64,000 nt of DNA from an uncultured Lachnospiraceae bacterium (GCA_900319245.1 ONNQ01000006.1:29822-93821), one strand, 5' to 3'. Numbered from the stretch's first letter, positions 34,241 through 43,106 are shown. Program-made: numbers and translations. The notes: generated by a model from the letters alone, not told the origin.

Positions 34241-34945
34241 ATGAGTATGCTGGAATGCAGAGCTCTCTCCAAGAATTACGGCAGCCTTGAGGCGCTTCGT
34301 TCCATCGATCTTACGCTGGAAAGCGGAAGGATCGTCGGACTCGTTGGCCCCAATGGAAGCGGCAAGACTACACTGATCAAGCTGGCGCAGCACCTGCTCA
34401 CCCCCACTTCCGGCATGATCACGATTGACGGCATGATTCCCGGCCCGGAGACCAAGGCTATCGTCTCCTACCTGCCGGACCGCGATTTTCTTCCGCCGTG
34501 GATGAATCTGGACGGGCTGATGGAGTTCTATCGCACTTTTTATGGAGATTTCAATCCGGGGAAGGCAGCAAATATGCTTCATGCGCTCGGCGTGAACAAC
34601 AAGCAGCCGTTTGCCAAGATGTCCAAGGGAACAAGAGAAAAGGTACAGCTCATCTTCACCATGAGCCGTGAAGCTATGGTCTATCTTCTGGATGAGCCTA
34701 TTGCCGGCGTCGATCCGGCGACCAGGGATTATATACTGCGGACGATCCTCTCCAACTACTCGGAGAACGCACTGGTCCTGATCTCCACGCACCTGATCAC
34801 AGATGTGGAACCCATCCTCGACGAAGTCGTCTTTTTACAGAACGGAACAATTGGACTGCACGAAAATGCCGATGCCCTGCGCGAAAAGACCGGCAAGAGC
34901 ATCGACGGATATTTCCGGGAGGTATACAGATGCTGGGGAAATTGA
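34241..34945 (+). CDS. ABC transporter ATP-binding protein (YtrB-like)
   Basis: 234 aa. Walker A GPNGSGKTT lies near residue 39, Walker B with YLLDEPIAGVD near 150, and an H-loop ISTHLITD near 185. The signature motif is MSKGTREK instead of LSGGQ, as is common in the GntR-linked YtrB group. It pairs with the permease encoded downstream. Such systems are often induced by cell-wall antibiotics or peptides, but the substrate here is unknown. AAGGAGG lies nine bases upstream of the ATG at 34241. Confidence 0.93.
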   Translation: MSMLECRALSKNYGSLEALRSIDLTLESGRIVGLVGPNGSGKTTLIKLAQHLLTPTSGMITIDGMIPGPETKAIVSYLPDRDFLPPWMNLDGLMEFYRTFYGDFNPGKAANMLHALGVNNKQPFAKMSKGTREKVQLIFTMSREAMVYLLDEPIAGVDPATRDYILRTILSNYSENALVLISTHLITDVEPILDEVVFLQNGTIGLHENADALREKTGKSIDGYFREVYRCWGN

Positions 34946-35733
34946 TTGGATATGAAACGAAAGCTTTCGGGCGCATCATGGTGCCCCTATATATTGCCAT
35001 GTTGTCTTTTGCCCTCTTTACAGGGCTGAGCATCCGCATTGCTCCGGGTGACGTTCTGAGCGGTCTGCCGGGCGTCTTGATCGGCATGCTCTATGGAGTT
35101 CTGATGCTTGCGATCATCATTATGACCTGCGTGCTTTCCGTGACCAGATTCTACAAGAATCTCCTTGGCCAGGAAGGATATCTGATGTTCTCCCTGCCCA
35201 CTGACACGGCGACCCTGATCGCGTCCAAGGTCATCAGTGTTCTGATCTGGACCGGCCTGAGCACACTCGTCGCGTTCATGGCAATCGCCATCTCCGCCCT
35301 TGGCGCGGGAGGTCTGGAGCCTTTCCGGGAAATCCTCCGCTTATTGGAGATTCCTGAAGTGTGGCAGAATCTCTCCCGGCTGTCCGGCGTGCTCATTCTC
35401 AGCATATTGATGATCATTGCCGGCACCACCGCATCCATTATCCGCATCTACGCGGGCATTGCCATCGGTCACCAGTTCAGCGATCACAGGATACTGTTCA
35501 GTATTGTCGCGCTGATCGCGTTCAATTTCATTGAGACGATTCTGTCCAGCCTTATGAACGCCATTGGCTTTTATTCGGGTCTGCTCGAATCACTTTCCAA
35601 AATGTTCGAAGCGGATTCCATACAGGCCATCTGCGCGGCACAGGCCGGAGCGATAGGGTTTACGCTATTTCAAGTGGCCGTATTCGGCATCCTCACCTGG
35701 GTGTTGTTGGACCGCAAGCTGAATTTGGAATGA
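34930..35733 (+). CDS. ABC transporter permease (GntR-linked)
   Basis: 267 aa with about six hydrophobic helices, including VPLYIAMLSFALFTGLSI, GVLMLAIIIMTCVLS and a final FTLFQVAVFGILTWVLL-like helix. After helix two, GQEGYLMFSLP matches a motif often seen in ABC-2-type permeases of Clostridia. The gene overlaps the end of the ATPase gene by 16 nt, so the two are translated together. A strong terminator follows directly. The substrate is unknown. Confidence 0.88.
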   Translation: MLGKLIGYETKAFGRIMVPLYIAMLSFALFTGLSIRIAPGDVLSGLPGVLIGMLYGVLMLAIIIMTCVLSVTRFYKNLLGQEGYLMFSLPTDTATLIASKVISVLIWTGLSTLVAFMAIAISALGAGGLEPFREILRLLEIPEVWQNLSRLSGVLILSILMIIAGTTASIIRIYAGIAIGHQFSDHRILFSIVALIAFNFIETILSSLMNAIGFYSGLLESLSKMFEADSIQAICAAQAGAIGFTLFQVAVFGILTWVLLDRKLNLE

Positions 35734-35746
35734 TTCTTAGTAAAAG

Positions 35747-35774
35747 AGGGACGGCCACTGGCCGTCCCTTTTTG
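35747..35774 (+). terminator. Rho-independent terminator of the gntR-ABC operon
   Basis: AGGGACGGCC, loop ACT, GGCCGTCCCT, then TTTTTG. Perfect 10-bp stem 14 nt after the permease stop. Confidence 0.95.
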
Positions 35775-35789
35775 CTTACCTTGTGAATT

Positions 35790-36740
35790 TTATTCACCCT
35801 GTTTTTCCATCATTTTTTTCTTCTGCTCCGCCACCCTGTTCAGCTGCATCTCAAAATCCTGTCTGCCCTTCTGTACACTTGTCTGCAGCTGTAGACCCGC
35901 AAACAGGGATTGGATGGCGGCAATCATGGTAAATCCGCACACGATCAATGTCGGGAATCTCTCCACAAGTCCGGTGCGGAAATAATCCGCCAGCACCGGC
36001 AGACAGAAGCAGATTGCGATCAGCGCCAATAGTCCGGCAATTATGCCAAAGAATCCCATCGGGTTGTAGCTCCAGTAAAGACGCACGATCATCTTGAGGA
36101 CCTTGATCCCATCCGAGAACGTATTCAGCTTGGATTCACTCCCTTCCGGCCGGTCCCGATAGGTGATGATCACATTCTCCACGCTCATATTCTTGTCCAC
36201 TGCGTGGATACTCATCTCTGTCTCGATCTCAAATCCCTTGGACAGGACCGGGATGGTCTTCACAAATTCATAGCTGAACGCTCTATAGCCCGTCATGATA
36301 TCCTTGATATCACTTTTGAAAAGAACATTGATGCTCTTTCTCACCAGCGAATTGCCAAAATTGTGAAAAGGCCGCTTATTCTCTTCAAAATAGGTGGAGG
36401 ACAAGCGGTCGCCAATCACCATGTCCACATTCTTATTAAGAACAAGCTCTGCCATCTCGGGCGCATTTTCCGCAGGATAGGTGTCATCTCCATCCGTCAT
36501 GATATAGCATTCCGCATCAATTTCCCGGAACATGCGCCGAATCACATTGCCTTTTCCCTGCATATACTCATGCCTGACAACGGCACCGGCTTTCTGTGCA
36601 AGCTCGGCTGTTCGGTCTGTCGAGTTATTGTCATATACATAAATCACTGCGTCGGGAAGCGCCTTATGAAAATCACGGACAACTTTCTCTACGGTCTTTT
36701 TCTCATTATAGCAAGGAATTAATACTGCTATCTTATCCAT
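35790..36740 (-). CDS. Membrane glycosyltransferase family 2 (polyprenyl-phosphate sugar transferase-like)
   Basis: 316 aa. The GT-A domain starts IAVLIPCYNEKKTVEKVV, with YDNNSTDRT and MTDGDDTYPAE (DxD type). Two helices follow in the C-terminal part (GFFGIIAGLLALIAICFC and LIVCGFTMIAAIQSLFAG), then a charged coiled tail. The layout matches dolichol/undecaprenyl-phosphate mannosyl- or glucosyltransferases (DPM1/GtrB type) that load a sugar on the lipid carrier. It stands alone, facing the terminator of the ABC operon. An AAGGAAG site precedes the ATG. Confidence 0.88.
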   Translation of the reverse strand: MDKIAVLIPCYNEKKTVEKVVRDFHKALPDAVIYVYDNNSTDRTAELAQKAGAVVRHEYMQGKGNVIRRMFREIDAECYIMTDGDDTYPAENAPEMAELVLNKNVDMVIGDRLSSTYFEENKRPFHNFGNSLVRKSINVLFKSDIKDIMTGYRAFSYEFVKTIPVLSKGFEIETEMSIHAVDKNMSVENVIITYRDRPEGSESKLNTFSDGIKVLKMIVRLYWSYNPMGFFGIIAGLLALIAICFCLPVLADYFRTGLVERFPTLIVCGFTMIAAIQSLFAGLQLQTSVQKGRQDFEMQLNRVAEQKKKMMEKQGE

Positions 36741-36846
36741 ACTTTTTGTCTTCCTTTGACTTCCTTACAACTGCTTATCTGGTTTATTATACAACAGTAT
36801 GTGTAAAAAGGACAGCTTTCGACCGTTTGTCCTCGTCAGAATCGCA

Positions 36847-37761
36847 TTATCGCATCTGCATGTAGCGGCAAGCTGCCAGCGCCGCGCTCGCGCCATCCGC
36901 CACAGCTGTTGTCAGCTGGCGCACGGTTTTACTGCGGCAGTCGCCCGCCACAAAAATGCCGGGCGTCTTGGTAAGACACCTCTCATCCGCATCAAAATAT
37001 CCATATTCATTGACATCTGCCAGCGCCTTATAGGGCTCATTTTCCGGGATCAGGCCAATCGCCACGAAGAGGCCGTCACACGCAACGGTGCGTTTTTCAC
37101 CGGTCTTCTTCTCTTCGATCTCCAGTCCGCAGAGTTCCCCATCCGTCACAAGAAAACGTTTGATCCCTACGCCGGTGAACGCCCTTACATTGGGCTTTGC
37201 AAACAGAACATCCTGCAGCCTCTGCTCGCCGGTAAAGAAATCCAGATCCTGCAGCATGATGACTTCGCTGCACTTTTCAGACAGAAGGATTGCTTCCTGC
37301 AGCGCAGAATTGCCGCCGCCTGCTACACAGACGCGCCGTCCGCTATAAAAATCACCGTCGCATACCGCGCAGAAAGAAATTCCTTCGCCGACCAGTTCCT
37401 CTTCTCCCTCAATTCCAAGCATGCGGTGCTTGACGCCGGTCGCCAAGACGACCGTTGACGACTCATAGACGCCGCCCTCTTCGGTCCTGACGACTTTCTT
37501 GTCTCCGAGATCTTCCACCGATACGACATTCTCAAACTCGATCTCGGCGCCCTGTGCCAGGATCTGGTCCAGCATCTTCTCCGCAAATTCATTGCCGCTC
37601 ATCTGCAGCGTTCCGGGGAAGTTCTCCACCTTAGGAGAGTGGGTAATCTGACCGCCAAATCCATTCTTTTCAATCACAATCGCTCTCTTTCCGTTTCGCA
37701 GCGCGTAAAGAGCGGCTGTCATGCCGGCTGCGCCGCCGCCTACTACAATCACGTCATACAT
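36847..37761 (-). CDS. Thioredoxin-reductase-like flavoprotein without the NADPH motif
   Basis: 304 aa, low-molecular-weight TrxB fold. The FAD loop VVGGGAAGMTAALYA lies near the start, the redox-active CAVC at 131-134, GGGNSALQEA as second dinucleotide loop, and GIFVAGDCRSK for FAD near the end. The HRRxxxR element that binds the NADPH phosphate in TrxB is missing, with VIMLQDLDFFTGEQR in its place. Relatives without this motif include ferredoxin-dependent flavin thioredoxin reductases. It follows nrdD, whose C-terminal redoxin domain it probably reduces. The start at 37761 has AGGAGG nine bases upstream. Confidence 0.88.
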   Translation of the reverse strand: MYDVIVVGGGAAGMTAALYALRNGKRAIVIEKNGFGGQITHSPKVENFPGTLQMSGNEFAEKMLDQILAQGAEIEFENVVSVEDLGDKKVVRTEEGGVYESSTVVLATGVKHRMLGIEGEEELVGEGISFCAVCDGDFYSGRRVCVAGGGNSALQEAILLSEKCSEVIMLQDLDFFTGEQRLQDVLFAKPNVRAFTGVGIKRFLVTDGELCGLEIEEKKTGEKRTVACDGLFVAIGLIPENEPYKALADVNEYGYFDADERCLTKTPGIFVAGDCRSKTVRQLTTAVADGASAALAACRYMQMR

Positions 37762-37800
37762 GTTCTGTTTCCTCCTATCAATCCTATTATGCAAAACAAT

Positions 37801-37828
37801 GCCGCCCGGCACTTTACCGGGCGGCTCT
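37801..37828 (-). terminator. Stem-loop between nrdD and the reductase gene
   Basis: GCCGCCCGG and CCGGGCGGC form a perfect 9-bp stem with a 7-nt loop, 14 nt below the nrdD stop. The weak tail ATTGTTTT on the minus strand suggests partial termination before the reductase gene. Confidence 0.65.
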
Positions 37829-37841
37829 GTAATAATTCAAA

Positions 37842-40373
37842 TTATTTGTGCATCAGCCATCCCTTAATATCCGATACACCACGATATTTTTCAAAGGATT
37901 CGCCGTTGTCAAGAACCAGCGTCGGAGCCTGTTTGACGCCGTACTTTTTCACCAGCTCTTTCTCCTCGTTTGCGTTGAGTGCCTCATAGGCCACGCCAGC
38001 TCTGTCCAGGATTGCGCCAGCCGCCTTGCAGTTGGGGCAGGTCGGCGTCTTGAAGAGAAGAATCGTCATAGCGCCTTCCGGTTTAACAGTGACCTTCACA
38101 GATTCCGGTGCCTGAACGGGCGTCTCTGCGACAGGTGCTTCCGTCATAACAGGGGCTGTCTCAGGTGTTGCCTTGACAGGCTCCTCCTGCAGCATCATGG
38201 GTTCAACCGGTGCACAGCAGGGGCGTTCCACGGTCGCTTCCATGACGGCGTCCATCACCGCAGTGTCCACCGGTGCCGGATTCGGGCCGATGTGCGTCAG
38301 GTGAGAACGGCCGATATTGTAAACCTTTCTGTCCTTGTACTCCTGCGCCTTGCCATCGTTCCAGTTCTGAACAGGACGATAGTATCCGGTGATACGGCTG
38401 TATACTTCCGTCTTCTTGCCGCAGATCGGGCAGGTAAACTGCTCGCCGGTCAGATAGCCGTGGTCCTTACATACGGAATATGTCGGGGACATTGTATAAT
38501 AAGGAAGCTTGTAGTTCTCTGCAATCTTGCGAACGAGGTTTGCCGCAGCTTTCCAGTCAGGAAGCTTCTCGCCGAGGAAGGCGTGGAAGACAGTACCGGA
38601 TGTATACAGAGTCTGCAGATCATCCTGGATATCCAGTGCGGAGAAGATGTCCTCTGTGTAGCCAACGGGCAGATGCGAGGAGTTGGTGTAATACGGCTTG
38701 CCGTTCATATTCGCGGTGATGATATCCGGGAACTGCTCCTTATCGTGCATCGCGAATCTGTAAGTCGTGGACTCCGCGGGCGTTGCCTCGAGGTTGTACA
38801 GATCGCCGTACATCTCCTGATAATCGGACAGGCGCTCTCTCATGTGATTGAGCACGTCTCTTGTGAATCGCTGGGTCCTTGCATCGGTCAGATCCGCACG
38901 GAGCCACTTCGCGTTAAGGCCTACTTCGTTCATACCGATCAGGCCAATCGTGGAGAAGTGGTTGTTGAAGGTGCCCAGATATCTCTTGGTGTAAGGGTAG
39001 AGACCGTTCTCAAGGAGCTTGGTAATAACTGTTCTCTTGGTCTTCAGGCTGCGGGCAGAGATGTCCATCAGCTCATCCAGTCTCTTGTAGAAGTCCTCCT
39101 CGTCCTTAGCAAGGTATGCGATACGAGGCATATTGATCGTAACAACGCCGATGGATCCTGTGGATTCGCCGGAACCGAAGAAACCGCCGGATTTCTTGCG
39201 CAGCTCGCGCAGGTCAAGGCGCAGTCTGCAGCACATGGAACGCACATCGCTGGGCTCCATATCGGAGTTGATGTAGTTGGAGAAATAAGGCGTGCCGTAC
39301 TTCGCAGTCATCTCGAAGAGCAGCTTATTGTTCTCTGTCTCATCCCAGTTGAAGTTTCTGGTGATGGAATAGGTGGGAATGGGGTACTGGAAGCCTCTTC
39401 CGTTGGCGTCGCCTTCGATCATGATCTCGATGAAGGCCTTGTTGACCATATCCATTTCCTTCTGGCAGTCGCCATATGTGAAGTCCATTTCCTTGCCGCC
39501 GATGATCGCGGGAAGGTTCTTGAGATCGTTCGGAACGGTCCAATCCAGCGTGATGTTGGAGAAGGGCGCCTGTGTGCCCCATCTGCTGGGCGTATTCACG
39601 CCGTAGATGAAGGACTGCACGCACTGCTTCACTTCCTTCTGGGTCAGGTTGTCGACCTTTACGAAGGGTGCCAGATATGTGTCAAAAGAGGAAAACGCCT
39701 GTGCGCCTGCCCACTCATTCTGCATGATACCGAGGAAATTGACCATCTGGTTGCAGAGTGTGGAGAGGTGGTTGGCCGGGGAAGAAGTGATCTTGCCCGG
39801 TACACCGCCCAGACCTTCCTGGATCAGCTGCTTGAGGCTCCATCCTGCACAGTAGCCGGTCAGCATGGACAGATCGTGCAGATGGATCGCGGCACTGCGG
39901 TGTGCTTTGGCCACTTCATCGTCATATACTTCGCTCAGCCAGTAGTTGGCTGTGATCGCGCCGGAGTTGGAAAGGATCAGTCCACCGACGGAATAGGTAA
40001 CGGTGGAGTTTTCCTTGACGCGCCAGTCGTTGATCTTCAGATAATTATCAACCAGGTCCTTGTAGTTGAGGAGCGCGGAATTAACATTACGCACTTTCTC
40101 ACGCTGTTTGCGGTAGAGGATGTATGCCTTCGCAACATCTGCATAACCGGACTCGGAGAGCACCTTCTCAACGCTGTCCTGAATATCTTCCACCGCGATC
40201 ACGCCGTCTCTGATCTTGGGCTCGAAGTCGGATGTGACGTGGAGCGAGATCAAATCGATGATGCTGGGATGATACTGCTTCTCGATTGCTACAAATGCCT
40301 TTGTGATCGCTTCGCTGATCTTACTGATAGAAAAATCAACTACTGTTCCATCTCTCTTGGTAACCTGATACAT
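37842..40373 (-). CDS. nrdD: Anaerobic ribonucleoside-triphosphate reductase fused to a C-terminal redoxin domain
   Basis: 843 aa, longer than the usual 700-780. The ATP-cone (VTKRDGTVVDFSISKISEAI) fills about residues 1-90. The ten-stranded glycyl-radical barrel carries SMCCRLRLDL and GSIGVVTINMPR. The radical site RITGYYRPVQNWN places Gly663. Zinc ligands lie in CKDHGYL and CPICGKK. A Pro/Glu/Val-rich linker (about 690-768) leads to a glutaredoxin/thioredoxin domain starting MTILLFKTPTCPNC, with the active CPNC at 779-782. It reduces NTPs to dNTPs without oxygen, and the attached redoxin implies a thiol reductant in place of formate. The promoter carries NrdR-box-like repeats. Confidence 0.95.
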   Translation of the reverse strand: MYQVTKRDGTVVDFSISKISEAITKAFVAIEKQYHPSIIDLISLHVTSDFEPKIRDGVIAVEDIQDSVEKVLSESGYADVAKAYILYRKQREKVRNVNSALLNYKDLVDNYLKINDWRVKENSTVTYSVGGLILSNSGAITANYWLSEVYDDEVAKAHRSAAIHLHDLSMLTGYCAGWSLKQLIQEGLGGVPGKITSSPANHLSTLCNQMVNFLGIMQNEWAGAQAFSSFDTYLAPFVKVDNLTQKEVKQCVQSFIYGVNTPSRWGTQAPFSNITLDWTVPNDLKNLPAIIGGKEMDFTYGDCQKEMDMVNKAFIEIMIEGDANGRGFQYPIPTYSITRNFNWDETENNKLLFEMTAKYGTPYFSNYINSDMEPSDVRSMCCRLRLDLRELRKKSGGFFGSGESTGSIGVVTINMPRIAYLAKDEEDFYKRLDELMDISARSLKTKRTVITKLLENGLYPYTKRYLGTFNNHFSTIGLIGMNEVGLNAKWLRADLTDARTQRFTRDVLNHMRERLSDYQEMYGDLYNLEATPAESTTYRFAMHDKEQFPDIITANMNGKPYYTNSSHLPVGYTEDIFSALDIQDDLQTLYTSGTVFHAFLGEKLPDWKAAANLVRKIAENYKLPYYTMSPTYSVCKDHGYLTGEQFTCPICGKKTEVYSRITGYYRPVQNWNDGKAQEYKDRKVYNIGRSHLTHIGPNPAPVDTAVMDAVMEATVERPCCAPVEPMMLQEEPVKATPETAPVMTEAPVAETPVQAPESVKVTVKPEGAMTILLFKTPTCPNCKAAGAILDRAGVAYEALNANEEKELVKKYGVKQAPTLVLDNGESFEKYRGVSDIKGWLMHK

Positions 40374-40466
40374 AATAAAACCCCCTTATCGTGGTCAAAC
40401 TCTTGTCGTCTTCTTGCAATACTCTACTTTGCGAACACAACAACAGTACCACGATGGGGGCGTCTC

Positions 40467-40512
40467 GTCAATATCTAGTGCCAATTTTAATTTTCTGTCA
40501 ATATCTGGTGTT
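40467..40512 (-). promoter_or_regulatory. nrdD promoter with two NrdR-box-like sites
   Basis: GTCAATATCTAGTGCC (40467) and GTCAATATCTGGTGTT (40497) are near-identical sites 30 bp apart, resembling the paired boxes of the repressor NrdR. On the minus strand they overlap a TTGACA (-35) and TAGATA (-10) with 18-nt spacing, about 100 nt before nrdD. Repression by NrdR when (d)ATP is high is the likely logic. nrdR itself is not in the window. Confidence 0.7.
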
Positions 40513-40523
40513 TTCGAACAAAC

Positions 40524-41240
40524 TCATTCTACACCGCGAATCTGTACATCCTGCACATACGCTCTGACGCGTTCTGCGCACGCTGAAAGCTTTTCTTTGG
40601 AAGGGGCGCTCAATCCCCCGAAGGGCACCGTATCGCGGTCTGTAAAGCACTGTAGGAAGTATCTGCGGGCACCTGCGATCCACTTTCCGATCTCGTCAAA
40701 ATCCTGCACTTCATGCAGCTCATCCACAACCGTTGTGCGAAATTCATAATCGACGCCGCTCTCCATCAAAATCCCGACGCTCTCCCGGATCTTGTCCACA
40801 AAAGGCGCTGTTTGAAGAGGCTCTCCCGGCTGTGCAATGCCCGCTGTCAGGGCATATTTGGACGGACTGTTCTTGATATCCATCGCGACATACTCGACCA
40901 GCCCTTTTTCCAGCACTTCCCGGAGTACCGCCGGATGTGTCCCGTTGGTGTCGAGCTTGACCGGATATCCCATCGCTTTGATCCGCCCTATAAAGACCGG
41001 CAGATCCGGATGCAGGCAGGGCTCTCCGCCCGTGATCGCTACTCCGTCCAAAAGTCCCTTTCTCTTACTTAGAAAAGAGAAAAGTTCCTCTTCCTCCATG
41101 ATAGGCGGTGCCTGCCCTGTGGCCAATTCATAGTTATGACAGTAGGGGCAGCGTAAGTCACAGCCGCCTAAGAATACGGTGCAGGCCACGTGACCTGGGA
41201 AATCCAGCAGTGTCATTTTCTGTAATCCGTGTATTTTCAT
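40524..41240 (-). CDS. nrdG: Anaerobic ribonucleotide reductase activating protein (radical SAM)
   Basis: 238 aa radical SAM enzyme. GGCDLRCPYCHN gives the iron-sulfur cysteines C27, C31 and C34, ITGGEPCLHPDLP is the SAM-binding GGE region, and VKLDTNGTHPAVL follows. It generates the glycyl radical of NrdD using SAM and a reduced cluster. It is upstream of nrdD in the same direction, with the NrdR-box promoter between them, so nrdD can also be transcribed alone. The start ATG at 41240 follows GAGGA. A 4-codon longer TTG start is possible. Confidence 0.92.
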   Translation of the reverse strand: MKIHGLQKMTLLDFPGHVACTVFLGGCDLRCPYCHNYELATGQAPPIMEEEELFSFLSKRKGLLDGVAITGGEPCLHPDLPVFIGRIKAMGYPVKLDTNGTHPAVLREVLEKGLVEYVAMDIKNSPSKYALTAGIAQPGEPLQTAPFVDKIRESVGILMESGVDYEFRTTVVDELHEVQDFDEIGKWIAGARRYFLQCFTDRDTVPFGGLSAPSKEKLSACAERVRAYVQDVQIRGVE

Positions 41241-41316
41241 GCTATTCCTCAATTTCTATGTTGTGAACCAGCGCTTCTCTCTGCCCCATTCCCGAGAGCG
41301 GGCCATCTAAAGCGCC

Positions 41317-42258
41317 TTACACGGCCGCAAGGATATGCAGATTCCGTATATAGGCGTCTGCAATCTGGTCATTGACCGAATAGGCGTGTTTTTCAAGATC
41401 TGCACAGATTGCCTCCGTCAGACCCTGCTCCATCAGTTCATCGATCACATCCGATGCGATTCCTTCAATCACATCGTATTTCTCCTTCGCCGTTTCGGGT
41501 TCATTATCCGAAGTTAAAAGATACTCGAGAAGCTCCGCTTCAAGGGAAAGCCTGGGAAGCGCGCGCATGGCCCGAAAGCTCCATTTATAATAAGGCTGGT
41601 AGGTGTTATTGAGAAGAAACACCACCGACATAGTGCTCTTTACAAACTCTGTCACCGCAAGCTGTGCGGCGGCCGTTTCCCCATGCGCCAGGCATCGTTT
41701 GTAGTTGTACTGCCCGGACTGCCCCATGAGCAGAAGGTGCCCCGCCAGTTTCTTTCGCTTTACGTCCACCGGCTGCCGCCGCAGTCTCTCGCGGATGGCG
41801 GTCACTTCTCCATATGGATCTGTAAAGATCTCTCCGCTGAGCGCCTCCGTGAGCGCGTGATCCGGCACCGTCATCCAGCCGGTAAGGTCCAGTCTCCCGT
41901 CGCTGCTTCCGACAAGATCCGTCATGAATTCCGCCGTGCGCAGTACGCCGTGTCTGGCGCCGCCCACAGGACTGATCACCGCGCGTCGAAGCCCCATGAA
42001 CTCCTTGGGAAGTCCCGCATAGGCCCTCTCCAGCAAAAAGGCGGTCCTTCGATCCACAATCTCCTCTCCTGGCAGGAACACACAGAACCCCGGTTCAAAA
42101 TCATGATCCCTGGACACTTCATCGTCAAAGCCAAGGCACTCTGATCCCCTTCCGAGCAGGCCGACCGCCATGAAAGGAAGGATCTCCGGGAACTTCTCCC
42201 GCAGCATAGGCTCTCCATATTCATGATAAAACGCCTTGGCGATCTCCAGTCCCCTCAT
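41317..42258 (-). CDS. DUF4037 domain protein with nucleotidyltransferase-like N-terminus
   Basis: 313 aa. MAVGLLGRGSECLGFDDEVSRDHDFE, split over residues 31-56, has the G-GS-x-DxD pattern of the polymerase-beta-type nucleotidyltransferase fold, and the remaining helical part matches DUF4037. The substrate is unknown. Its ATGA start overlaps the stop of the TPR gene, and such TPR-DUF4037 pairs suggest one functional unit, perhaps with the TPR protein as scaffold. The ribosome site is within the end of the TPR gene (GAAGAG). Confidence 0.82.
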   Translation of the reverse strand: MRGLEIAKAFYHEYGEPMLREKFPEILPFMAVGLLGRGSECLGFDDEVSRDHDFEPGFCVFLPGEEIVDRRTAFLLERAYAGLPKEFMGLRRAVISPVGGARHGVLRTAEFMTDLVGSSDGRLDLTGWMTVPDHALTEALSGEIFTDPYGEVTAIRERLRRQPVDVKRKKLAGHLLLMGQSGQYNYKRCLAHGETAAAQLAVTEFVKSTMSVVFLLNNTYQPYYKWSFRAMRALPRLSLEAELLEYLLTSDNEPETAKEKYDVIEGIASDVIDELMEQGLTEAICADLEKHAYSVNDQIADAYIRNLHILAAV

Positions 42259-43106
42259 ACTCTCTTCACCAGTTCTTCCGATCTTGCCGCGAGCGCCTCC
42301 GCTGTTATGAAATACCCATAATAGGCAAAGGTCGGCGCGCACTTCTCGCACACGAATGCATAGTAACCAAGTCTGGCCCGTTCCTCCAGTTTCAGCGTGC
42401 GCAGATCTGTCCCATCATGCAGCATGGCCTCTTTATCCCCAAGAAGCGCCTCTCCCTTATCCATAAGCAGCGTCTCCGCGCGCTCCACAAGTTCGTTGAT
42501 CTTCGCTTCACCGGCTTGCAGTCCGTCCCGCGCTTCCACCGTGTTGGCCATATTGAGATAGGTGATGGCCTGCTCCAATTCGCCGTCCTGCACCTGTCCC
42601 ATCAGGCCGACCGCTTTCTCATACAGCGCAAGCGCCTCATCAAAGCGCCCCAGTTCCGTACAGGTTAACGCCATATTATTATAGAGACCGCCGAGCAGCT
42701 GCGGCGCAATGTGTCTTGTGTCCTCATACACCGCGCGAGCCTTTTCAAACAGGCGAATTGCTTCCTCATGCTCCCCGAAAGCACCGTGTGCGGTCGCAAG
42801 GTTGACGTACGTCGTACCAGCCGTGATCGTCTTCTCCATATCCAGCGCCGCAAGGAGCGAAAGTGCCTCTTTGCCATTCTCGATGGACGGCCCCTTCTGC
42901 CCCGTCTTGCGGTAATGGCCCACAAGTTCATTTCGGAGCATGAGCTGTCCCTCAAGATCCCCGCCCAGCTTCGCCTCCGTAAGCCAATAGAGAAGGTGCC
43001 TCTCCGCGCCTTTGTAGTCGCGGCGGCTCATATACTCATCCATCTTATCTATGATCCGCTGTTTTGGCACAGGGCGGATGCTGTCTATATTCATATCACC
43101 ATTCAT
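42255..43106 (-). CDS. Tetratricopeptide repeat protein
   Basis: 283 aa all-helical protein with several TPR units: YKGAERHLLYWLTEAKLGG, YVNLATAHGAFGEHEEAIRL, LYNNMALTCTELGRFDEALA, ALYEKAVGLMG and EQAITYLNMANTVEARDG. No signal peptide or membrane helix is visible, so it is a cytoplasmic protein-protein interaction module. The C-terminus contains FVCEKCAPTFAYYGYF with two cysteines. It is translationally coupled to the DUF4037 gene. Divergently transcribed from the HAD gene. The biological role is unknown. Confidence 0.85.
   Translation of the reverse strand: MNGDMNIDSIRPVPKQRIIDKMDEYMSRRDYKGAERHLLYWLTEAKLGGDLEGQLMLRNELVGHYRKTGQKGPSIENGKEALSLLAALDMEKTITAGTTYVNLATAHGAFGEHEEAIRLFEKARAVYEDTRHIAPQLLGGLYNNMALTCTELGRFDEALALYEKAVGLMGQVQDGELEQAITYLNMANTVEARDGLQAGEAKINELVERAETLLMDKGEALLGDKEAMLHDGTDLRTLKLEERARLGYYAFVCEKCAPTFAYYGYFITAEALAARSEELVKRV

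Noticed and set aside
37848-40478. An 876-codon open frame on the plus strand opposite nrdD
   Set aside because: The translation is low-complexity and domain-free, while the minus strand gives a full NrdD. Shadow frame.
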